5,047 bases of DNA from an uncultured Erysipelotrichaceae bacterium (GTDB lineage Bacteria; Bacillota_I; Bacilli_A; RF39; UBA660), in assembly GCA_902803795.1 (NCBI GenBank), contig CADCRC010000068.1:1-5047 (forward strand), given 5' to 3'. Positions 1 through 5,047 of the stretch are shown in pieces. The translations under genes and the position numbers were made by a program. Numbering within the stretch: position 1 is the stretch's first letter; each line of letters begins with the position of its first letter. The notes beneath the pieces are model-generated. The model saw only the letters and a list, made by a program, of their open reading frames with translations. It was not told where the DNA came from and made no database searches.

Positions 1-77
1 ACAATAGTAATAAACATAATTCCAAATATTACAGCTATTATAATTCTTTTTCTAAGTTCAATGCTCTCTTCATCCAT
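1..77 (-). CDS. N-terminus of an unidentified membrane protein (partial, runs off the left edge)
   Basis: An open frame starts with ATG at 77-75 and stays open to the window edge, giving 25 complete codons. The peptide begins MDEESIELRKR, a short charged segment, and continues with IIIAVIFGIMFITI, a strongly hydrophobic stretch that looks like the start of a transmembrane helix or an uncleaved signal anchor. The basic LRKR just before the helix predicts a cytoplasmic N-terminus. An AGAGG ribosome binding site at 88-84 sits 6 nt before this ATG, which decides the start: the ATG at 82-80 is too close to that site and its frame closes after 14 codons. The gene follows rluA by 85 bp, with a terminator-like hairpin between them, so it is probably separately transcribed. 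Too little is visible to assign a family or function. Confidence 0.6.
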   Translation of the reverse strand, partial: MDEESIELRKRIIIAVIFGIMFITI

Positions 78-105
78 AACATACCTCTATTATTATTCTA
101 ACATA

Positions 106-145
106 ATTAAATAAAAATAAAAAGATTATTAATTAAAATAATCTT
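106..145 (-). terminator. Probable intrinsic terminator after the rluA-family gene
   Basis: On the minus strand, 17 nt past the stop codon, AAGATTATT (145-137) and AATAATCTT (130-122) form a perfect 9-bp stem around a 6-nt loop. It is followed at once by a T-rich run (121-106) interrupted by a few A's. The stem has only one G-C pair, so it is thermodynamically weak, but this is the usual look of terminators in very AT-rich genomes. No matching T tract lies on the other strand, so it would act only for minus-strand transcription. Confidence 0.5.
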
Positions 146-162
146 ACAATAATAAATTATAT

Positions 163-978
163 CTACATAATATTATTAAACTCATTAGGAACATCTACTC
201 TAAATTCAATATCTTTTTTTAAAATAGGATAATAAATAACTAGTTTAGATGCATGTAAATACAATCTATCAAATTCATCCTTTATTCCATATTTTCGATC
301 ACCAAGTATAGGATGATCAATACTTTTTAATGCAACCCTTATTTGATTCTGTCTACCAGTTTCAATATTAATTTTTAAAACAGAATAATTACTATTAGAC
401 TTAATAACATCATAATTAGTAACCGCAAGTTTTCCATCTTTTGAAACATATACAATATTTAACTTATTAGTTTTTAAATATTGAACTATTCTATCACTCT
501 TTTTATTTACTTTTCCATGTACTACAGCATAATATTCCCTTAATTTAACATAATTATTCCAATTATCTTGAAGCATATTTCTAACTTTTATAGACTTAGA
601 AAAAATAACAATACCACTAGTATCTTTATCTAATCTATGAACCACATATATTTTTATATTAATAGAATTATAATACTCTCTTAACATATTATATAAACTA
701 TTATTAGATTTATCATCACTAACACATAATAATCCACTAGGTTTATTAACAACCACAATATATTTATCTTCATAAATAATATCAAAACTTAATCTATTTT
801 TTTCTTTAATCTCAATAATATCATTTTCTTTAACTAAATAACTATGTTTATATACTAAATTATTATTTACAAAAACATCTCCATATTTTAAATATTGCTT
901 TATTTTAGTCTTCTTAACATTAAGATTACTTATTAAATAATTATATATATTATCTTGTTTACTAACTATTAATTTCAT
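163..978 (-). CDS. RluA-family RNA pseudouridine synthase with N-terminal S4 domain
   Basis: This 271-residue protein should convert specific uridines in rRNA or tRNA to pseudouridine in the cytoplasm. Residues about 1-60 resemble an S4 RNA-binding domain (KIKQYLKYGDVFVNN). The catalytic domain follows, with the family signature HRLDKDTSG at 114-122, in which Asp117 is the expected catalytic aspartate. Downstream are TGRQNQIR (208-215), GDRKYG (226-231) and LYLHAS (239-244), all in RluA-family order. The usual GRxHQIRxH block here has Asn211 and Ala217 in place of the two histidines. The length fits the smaller S4-containing members. An AGGTG ribosome binding site at 988-984 lies 5 nt before ATG. 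The gene follows efp by 32 bp and could be co-transcribed when the intervening hairpin is read through. The exact target (RluC-, RluD- or YjbO/YhcT-like) cannot be settled from sequence, so no symbol is given. Confidence 0.92.
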   Translation of the reverse strand: MKLIVSKQDNIYNYLISNLNVKKTKIKQYLKYGDVFVNNNLVYKHSYLVKENDIIEIKEKNRLSFDIIYEDKYIVVVNKPSGLLCVSDDKSNNSLYNMLREYYNSINIKIYVVHRLDKDTSGIVIFSKSIKVRNMLQDNWNNYVKLREYYAVVHGKVNKKSDRIVQYLKTNKLNIVYVSKDGKLAVTNYDVIKSNSNYSVLKINIETGRQNQIRVALKSIDHPILGDRKYGIKDEFDRLYLHASKLVIYYPILKKDIEFRVDVPNEFNNIM

Positions 979-988
979 ATTTTCACCT

Positions 989-1012
989 AAAAAAAACTAG
1001 ATAAATCTAGTT
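989..1012 (-). terminator. Compact hairpin with T tract overlapping the efp stop codon
   Basis: On the minus strand AACTAGA (1012-1006), loop TTTA, TCTAGTT (1001-995) make a perfect 7-bp stem, and the last two T's of the stem run into six more T's (994-989). The first stem bases are the AA of the efp TAA stop (1013-1011), and the ribosome binding site of the next gene (AGGTG, 988-984) begins directly after the T tract. The form is that of an intrinsic terminator. The short, weak stem and the overlap with translated sequence suggest partial rather than complete termination. Confidence 0.55.
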
Positions 1013-1568
1013 AAGCACGAGAAACATATTTACCATCAGAAGTTGATACAATAATCTTTTCTCCTTCATTAATAAACAAAGGAACTCTAACAGTATATCC
1101 AGTCTCACAAGTAGCATCTTTTAAAGCATTAGTTGTAGTATTACCCTTAACTGCAGCTTCTGTATGAGTAATTGTAAGAGTAACCTTATCAGGTAAATCT
1201 AAACCAATAACTTCATTTTCATAACTTGTAATATAAACTTCTAAATTTTCAGTTAAAAATCTACTTGAATCACCAACTTGATCTTTAGATAATTCTATTT
1301 GTTCATAAGTGTTCATATTCATAAAATAATATATATCATTCATATTATATAAATATGACATTAATTGTTTATCAATATGAGCAGTTGCAACTTTAATTCC
1401 AGCATTAAAAGTCTTCTCAAATATAGATCCAGTTCTTAAATTTTTCAACTTAGCTTTAACAATAGCTGCACCTTTACCAGGTTTAACATGTTGTGTTTCA
1501 AGAACAGTAAATATTTCTCCTTCAACTTCAATAGTAATTCCATTTTTTAAATCATTTGTACTAATCAT
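1011..1568 (-). CDS. efp: Translation elongation factor P (EF-P)
   Basis: EF-P binds between the ribosomal P and E sites and stimulates peptide bond formation when ribosomes stall on consecutive prolines. The 185-residue length is the normal bacterial size. Three beta domains fit the sequence: a KOW-like domain I (about 1-64), then two OB-type domains (about 66-127 and 129-185). The domain I loop is HVKPGKGAA, putting Lys32 at the tip. This is the position modified in other bacteria (5-aminopentanol in Bacillus subtilis, beta-lysine at the Escherichia coli equivalent). LRTGSIFEKTFNAG (44-57) and the C-terminal GYTVRVPLFINEGEKI with SDGKYVSRA are strongly conserved EF-P blocks. The start ATG has an AAGGGG ribosome binding site just behind the rpmG stop, 14 bp away, so the two genes are almost certainly co-transcribed. 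No modification enzyme is in the window. The GH31 enzyme upstream has two Pro-Pro pairs (173-174, 206-207), possible EF-P-sensitive sites. Confidence 0.98.
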   Translation of the reverse strand: MISTNDLKNGITIEVEGEIFTVLETQHVKPGKGAAIVKAKLKNLRTGSIFEKTFNAGIKVATAHIDKQLMSYLYNMNDIYYFMNMNTYEQIELSKDQVGDSSRFLTENLEVYITSYENEVIGLDLPDKVTLTITHTEAAVKGNTTTNALKDATCETGYTVRVPLFINEGEKIIVSTSDGKYVSRA

Positions 1569-1582
1569 AACCTAACCCCTTA

Positions 1583-1744
1583 TTATTTCTTTTCTTTATG
1601 AACTGTATGACGACGACATGTAGAACAATATCTATTTAATTCTAATTTATCAGAATTCTTAACATTTCTTTCAACTCTATAATTCTCGTTTTTGCATTCA
1701 CTACAAACTAAAGTCTTATATTGTCTATTCTCCTTTTTTGCCAT
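1583..1744 (-). CDS. rpmG: 50S ribosomal protein L33, zinc-ribbon (C+) type
   Basis: This 53-residue frame is too short for most ORF cut-offs but is a convincing gene. It begins MAKKENRQYKTLVCSECK and ends RRHTVHKEKK. Two CxxC pairs, Cys14/Cys17 and Cys40/Cys43, would bind one zinc ion, as in the C+ form of L33, a small basic protein of the large ribosomal subunit near the E site. Length, basic composition and the NRYCSTCRRHTVHKE C-terminus match L33 of Bacillota. A strong GGAGGAG ribosome binding site lies 5 nt before the ATG. It is the first gene of an rpmG-efp unit, with a good promoter about 57 bp upstream of its start. Many Bacillota carry several L33 paralogs, some lacking the cysteines and induced under zinc limitation; whether this genome has another copy cannot be seen here. 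Confidence 0.95.
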   Translation of the reverse strand: MAKKENRQYKTLVCSECKNENYRVERNVKNSDKLELNRYCSTCRRHTVHKEKK

Positions 1745-1768
1745 AATATCTCCTCCATTCAATAACTA

Positions 1769-1787
1769 AAATTATGTCTCATAATTT
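1769..1787. repeat. 8-bp perfect inverted repeat in the rpmG leader
   Basis: On the minus strand AAATTATG-AGA-CATAATTT is a perfect 8-bp inverted repeat with a 3-base centre. It lies between the predicted transcription start (about 1794) and the rpmG ribosome binding site (about 1756-1750). It could be a repressor operator placed just downstream of the start site, or a small hairpin in the mRNA leader. There is no T tract after it, so it is not a terminator. It does not match the Fur, PerR or Zur box consensus I know. Confidence 0.5.
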
Positions 1788-1800
1788 CCAAAGTGACATT

Positions 1801-1829
1801 ATAATACCACATTTTATCAATAATTTCAA
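1801..1829 (-). promoter_or_regulatory. Sigma-70/SigA-type promoter for rpmG-efp
   Basis: On the minus strand a -35 hexamer TTGAAA (1829-1824; 4 of 6 to TTGACA counting strictly by position, 5 of 6 if only the C is taken as changed) is followed by a 17-bp spacer and a -10 hexamer TATTAT (1806-1801; 5 of 6). The -10 is preceded by TGG, giving an extended TGn element. Predicted transcription start is near 1794, leaving a leader of about 50 nt with a clear ribosome binding site. A TATAAT overlaps 3 bases further on but would need a 20-bp spacer, so TATTAT is preferred. This is the best promoter in the window. Confidence 0.7.
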
Positions 1830-1929
1830 ACAATTTAAGCAATAAATTACAAATAAAAGTTTAATTAATAATATTATCATTATATTTTTCTAAATAATAC
1901 ATTAAAACAATCAATTATAAAATAACAAC

Positions 1930-4338
1930 CTATACTTCATTTATATAATCTAATAATCTTAAAAATAAATTCATATTTTCTTTACCTATTTGTTTTTTCA
2001 TTTTCCTAATTTTAACTCTTTTTTGATTAATTTCTTCATTAGAAAACATAATCTGAGAAATAAGTTCTTTAGTATAAGTAGGCATAACAATATCCATAAG
2101 TATTGAATTAACATCATCATTTATCAATCTTACTGCATCAATTTCAATATCTTTACCCTTACAATTTATAGTAAGTTGACCAATAGTAGATACATCATTA
2201 ACTTCTACAACAAAATCAGTATCATCAATATAACTTTCATAATCAATATGTTCAGAATTAAAATAAACTCCAACATTATCAGCCTGTTTTGTATTTCTAA
2301 ATACTATCTTATAGTTTATAACAGCTGGAATAATACCACTTTTACCTTCTAATGATCTGATTATTAAAGTATAATTATTTCTTAAATAGTTATAATCAAT
2401 AGACGTTTTTAAAAAATAACCATCTTTATAACTTCTAGATACACCATCGTCTTCATATAATACATAAGTATTAGATAAACCTGGAAATATTTGAATTTCT
2501 AAATCAGTAGGTAATCCCTTATTATTATCTTTAATAGATAAAGGAATAATTGAACCAGCATGAGCAAAAACAGGATAATCCTCTTCTTTAAAGAAAGAAA
2601 TATATTTCTTATTTCCAGGAAATTTCTTTCCAGTAATAAAATCATACCATATACCATCAGGCATAAAAAACCTATGTATTGTCCTATTCATTATAGGATC
2701 CATCTTATCTAAAATAGGACAAACCAACAACTGACTTCCAAAATAATATTGACAACGATATAATGTATCATCATAAGTCCACATATAATTATAATAGAAC
2801 GGTTGAACTAACGGAACACCAGTCTTTGTATAATTATATGCTTCAGAATAAATATAAGGAATTAATCTATAACGTAATTGAAGATACTTTTTAGCCATCG
2901 ATAATGTCTCTATATCCCAAAGCCAAGGTTCTCTTTTATAATATTGACCTCTTGCCCCATGAAAACGAAGTATTGGAGAAAAACAAGATAATTCTATATA
3001 TCTAATATATAATTCTCCATCTTCAATTCCACCATGATTACCACCAACATCAAAACTTATAAAACTAATTCCTGCATTAGACGCATTACAATATCTAAAT
3101 GGCATCATTCTTAAATCATCCCAAGATACTTCAGAAGAGCCACCATAAACAACAGGAAACAAATGAGGTGCATAAACACTACCTCTAGATAATATCAATC
3201 CTCTCTTTTCAACACTTCTATTAGAATCTAAAAACAAATAATTATTTAAAGCCCACATATTAATAGGATTTGAATCAATTGAATCATTCCAAAATAAATC
3301 TACACCAACTGATTCTAAAGGATGAAGAAATACTTTAAATAATACATCCATAAGTTTAGGATTAGTAGGATCAAACAAAATAATCTGATTATCTGATACT
3401 CCTAAATATTCAGCAGCTTGCTTATAAAAACGTTCATGAGGAAAAATTCCACCCATAGGATTAATAGTTAATCCAACTCTAATACCCTTATCATGAAATT
3501 TATCTATTAAAGCTTTTGGATCTTTAAATAATGTTTGATTAAAAGTATAACCACACTTTAAAGACTCATGGCCTCCAACATTACGATAATGCCAATCATT
3601 ATCAAATAAAAATACTGAAATTGGAATTTCATTTTTTTCAAAATTACGAATAGTCGCAACAGCATCTTTTTCATTATAAGATATATTCCTACTCCACCAA
3701 TTACCAAAAGCATATCTTGGTGGAAGAACTGGAGAACCAGTTAATTTGAAATAATCAAATAAACATTGATTTATATCAATATCATACATAAAAACATATA
3801 TATCATAATGACCTTCAGGTGGCTTACTTAAAGTTCCATCTTCAAGTATCAACATATTATTAGAATCATCAATAGATGCAAAACCATCAAGAGAAAATAA
3901 TCCTCTTTCAAGCTGTTTAGGAATAGAAACATCAATACCTATTAAATTTCCATTCATATTTCTAACTTCCGGATTTAAATAAAACCAATCTTTTCTTCTA
4001 TCTTTAACATGTGAATTTAAAGTAATTCTCAAATTTCTAGCAGGATCCGTTGCTGTTCCAACAAATGGTTGTTCCTTAATATAAGATAAGATAAAATATT
4101 TTGATGTTACCTCCAAATAATTATTGTCCTGTTTAATAGAAAAATCAACATTACCTAAATTTCTTCTTTTAGCAAACATTGTAGGTCTATCAACAAAAAC
4201 ACCATTAGTATTATATTCAAGTCTAATAATTTTATTAGATAAAATAGATATCCTAAACACTTTACCCGTTATAATACATTTTGTATCCGGAACCAGTCTA
4301 TCATATTCTGGTTTAAATTGATCACCAATTGGATACAT
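1930..4338 (-). CDS. Glycoside hydrolase family 31 protein (alpha-glucosidase-like) with altered acid/base site
   Basis: GH31 enzymes mostly release alpha-linked glucose or xylose from oligosaccharides by a retaining mechanism. The 802 residues fit an N-terminal beta-sandwich (about 25-200), a (beta/alpha)8 barrel (about 205-515), two C-terminal beta domains (about 516-735) and a mostly helical charged tail (about 740-802). Barrel landmarks are FLFDNDWH (243-250), LTINP (290-294), VDLFWND (346-352, Asp352 aligning with the GH31 nucleophile), ISFDVGGNHGG (427-437) and SPILRFH (454-460). At the usual acid/base position, normally Gly-Asp followed by Trp five residues on, the sequence is YGGSSEVSW: Ser401 replaces Asp. 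No signal peptide is visible, so it is probably cytoplasmic. The ATG is fixed by an AAGGTGG site at 4352-4346 and an in-frame stop just upstream. No sugar transporter or regulator is adjacent, so the substrate is unknown. Family membership is secure; activity is not. Confidence 0.93.
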   Translation of the reverse strand: MYPIGDQFKPEYDRLVPDTKCIITGKVFRISILSNKIIRLEYNTNGVFVDRPTMFAKRRNLGNVDFSIKQDNNYLEVTSKYFILSYIKEQPFVGTATDPARNLRITLNSHVKDRRKDWFYLNPEVRNMNGNLIGIDVSIPKQLERGLFSLDGFASIDDSNNMLILEDGTLSKPPEGHYDIYVFMYDIDINQCLFDYFKLTGSPVLPPRYAFGNWWSRNISYNEKDAVATIRNFEKNEIPISVFLFDNDWHYRNVGGHESLKCGYTFNQTLFKDPKALIDKFHDKGIRVGLTINPMGGIFPHERFYKQAAEYLGVSDNQIILFDPTNPKLMDVLFKVFLHPLESVGVDLFWNDSIDSNPINMWALNNYLFLDSNRSVEKRGLILSRGSVYAPHLFPVVYGGSSEVSWDDLRMMPFRYCNASNAGISFISFDVGGNHGGIEDGELYIRYIELSCFSPILRFHGARGQYYKREPWLWDIETLSMAKKYLQLRYRLIPYIYSEAYNYTKTGVPLVQPFYYNYMWTYDDTLYRCQYYFGSQLLVCPILDKMDPIMNRTIHRFFMPDGIWYDFITGKKFPGNKKYISFFKEEDYPVFAHAGSIIPLSIKDNNKGLPTDLEIQIFPGLSNTYVLYEDDGVSRSYKDGYFLKTSIDYNYLRNNYTLIIRSLEGKSGIIPAVINYKIVFRNTKQADNVGVYFNSEHIDYESYIDDTDFVVEVNDVSTIGQLTINCKGKDIEIDAVRLINDDVNSILMDIVMPTYTKELISQIMFSNEEINQKRVKIRKMKKQIGKENMNLFLRLLDYINEV

Positions 4339-4374
4339 AAAAACACCACCTTTTTATCTATACTCACTCTAGCA

Positions 4375-4405
4375 ATTATACAAAATTATAATACAAAATT
4401 ATAAT
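4375..4405 (-). promoter_or_regulatory. Probable promoter region of the GH31 gene with stacked TATAAT boxes
   Basis: Three perfect TATAAT hexamers occur on the minus strand at 4403-4398, 4390-4385 and 4380-4375, 37 to 65 bp before the GH31 ATG. None has a good TTGACA-like -35 at 16-18 bp, and none has a proper TGn extension, so it is unclear which is used. In such AT-rich DNA some TATAAT matches are expected by chance. The position and the strong ribosome binding site downstream make a promoter here likely. Confidence 0.45.
4380..4405. repeat. Two perfect tandem copies of a 13-bp unit
   Basis: The plus strand reads ACAAAATTATAAT twice with no spacer and no mismatch (4380-4392 and 4393-4405). 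On the coding strand each unit supplies one TATAAT. The 13-bp period is not an exact helical turn. It could be a recent slippage duplication that doubled a -10 element, or a pair of protein-binding half-sites. Confidence 0.8.
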
Positions 4406-4474
4406 AAAATCTATCACAAATAATAATATAATTATAATTAGACATAATTAATTTACAACAATCAATATATTATT

Positions 4475-5047
4475 TTATTTATTTTGTAAAAATCTAACAT
4501 AATATTCCTCATAAGTCATTATATTATCATGCAAATAAGTAGCTACATCAACACCAACATATCTATAATGCCATGATTCACTTCTAAACTGAGTTAAATC
4601 AGTTCCCCATTCAGGAAATCTTAATATAAATCCATACTTATAAGCATTTTGTTGCATCCATTCATATTCAGAAGATTTCGCAAATATATTAGAATTTCTA
4701 GAACCTATATCAAAACATAATCCTGTTTCATGTTCAGAATGTCCAGATTTCGCAACATAATTAAATGCATAATCTTCTCCATATAATCTCAAATATGTAT
4801 TATATAATTCTTCTTGATCACTATGAGATCTATAAGCAGAATTAATAATTAAACTTTGTCCATCACTATCAGCTTTCTCATACATTTTTATAAATGCATT
4901 TAAAACTGTTTCATTTAATTTTTGATCATTACTTGATGCATATTTAGCCGGTATATTAACTAAATTATCAACTTTAAAATCATCAGATAATTTATAATGT
5001 TTATTAACAAGTATATTATAGTCAAATTTACTAACTATATTAGGTTC
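4475..5047 (-). CDS. D-alanyl-D-alanine carboxypeptidase, VanY/LdcB type (peptidase M15B), 5' end outside window
   Basis: The frame is open from the window edge to the TAA at 4477-4475, showing the last 190 residues. The family is a zinc carboxypeptidase that trims peptidoglycan stem peptides outside the membrane. Numbered from the edge, the segment shows LVNK (13-16), SAYRSHSDQEELYN (70-83, with the substrate-binding arginine at 73), SGHSEHETGLCFDIG (101-115) and ESWHYRYVG (157-165). His106, Asp113 and His160 are the expected zinc ligands and Glu157 the catalytic base. The consensus SxHxxGxAxD has Cys111 in place of alanine. An internal ATG at 4885 would remove the LVNK and following conserved region, so it is not the start. 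The missing N-terminus probably carries a signal peptide, lipobox or membrane anchor. Whether it cuts the terminal D-Ala of pentapeptides (VanY) or of tetrapeptides (LdcB) cannot be decided; no vancomycin-resistance genes are visible. Confidence 0.93.
   Translation of the reverse strand, partial: EPNIVSKFDYNILVNKHYKLSDDFKVDNLVNIPAKYASSNDQKLNETVLNAFIKMYEKADSDGQSLIINSAYRSHSDQEELYNTYLRLYGEDYAFNYVAKSGHSEHETGLCFDIGSRNSNIFAKSSEYEWMQQNAYKYGFILRFPEWGTDLTQFRSESWHYRYVGVDVATYLHDNIMTYEEYYVRFLQNK

Noticed and set aside
1906..1915. Identical 10-mer AACAATCAAT shortly after the stops of both the GH31 gene (1906-1915) and the VanY-type gene (4457-4466)
   Set aside because: The match is only 10 bases, the flanks diverge, there is no stem or T tract with it, and the distances from the stop codons differ (14 versus 8 nt).
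1833..1929. Search for a terminator after the GH31 gene
   Set aside because: Only short A/T self-complementary stretches such as ATAATATTAT are present, with no loop-bearing stem followed by a T tract; termination here may be Rho-dependent or absent.
4124..4321. 65-codon plus-strand open frame opposite the 5' part of the GH31 gene
   Set aside because: It lies entirely antisense to a well-supported GH31 N-terminal domain, has no recognisable motif, and can be explained by low TAA/TAG density on the opposite strand of a coding region.
4429..4440. 12-bp perfect palindrome TAATTATAATTA upstream of the GH31 gene
   Set aside because: It is made only of A and T with no centre or flanking extension, as is expected by chance in this composition.
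4475..4885. Taking the VanY/LdcB-type protein as a complete 136-residue gene starting at 4885
   Set aside because: The frame stays open without a stop to the window edge and the extra 54 residues include the family's LVNK region; I see no good ribosome binding site before the internal ATG.
1..5047. Possible Mycoplasma-type code (UGA as Trp)
   Set aside because: The GH31 gene alone has many TGG tryptophans and no in-frame TGA over 802 codons, and all genes have family-typical lengths with the standard code.

Overview
The window is very AT-rich and every gene I can support lies on the minus strand, so transcription runs from high to low coordinates. Standard-code reading frames with intact Trp (TGG) codons, TAA/TAG stops, good GGAGG-type ribosome binding sites and a Bacillus-like EF-P (lysine-tipped PGKG loop) point to a low-GC Bacillota / Bacilli-related bacterium, possibly one of the uncultured gut lineages near the Mollicutes. 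The absence of UGA-Trp usage argues against the Mycoplasma genetic code. The peptidoglycan carboxypeptidase at the right edge suggests a cell wall. The species cannot be named from the sequence.

In order of transcription from the right edge: (1) a VanY/LdcB-type metallo-carboxypeptidase whose 5' end lies outside the window (4475-5047). (2) A 136-bp gap with a 13-bp tandem repeat rich in TATAAT boxes. (3) An 802-residue family GH31 alpha-glycosidase (1930-4338), which keeps the nucleophile aspartate but has serine where the acid/base aspartate normally sits. (4) A 185-bp gap with a good extended -10 promoter and an 8-bp inverted repeat in the leader. (5) A short gene for zinc-ribbon ribosomal protein L33 (1583-1744). 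(6) Elongation factor P (1011-1568), 14 bp after rpmG. (7) A compact terminator-like hairpin overlapping the efp stop codon. (8) An RluA-family pseudouridine synthase (163-978). (9) A terminator-like hairpin. (10) The first 25 codons of an unidentified membrane protein running off the left edge (1-77).

Functionally the left half is a translation cluster: L33 (large subunit), EF-P (rescue of proline-stalled ribosomes) and an RNA pseudouridine synthase, probably driven from the promoter at 1801-1829. The right half holds two unrelated activities, cell-wall peptide trimming and intracellular alpha-glycoside processing, each apparently its own transcription unit. I see no mobile element, CRISPR array, tRNA, rRNA or defence system. 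No wholly new system is evident; the most notable points are the GH31 active-site substitution and the two unexplained regulatory-looking repeats.
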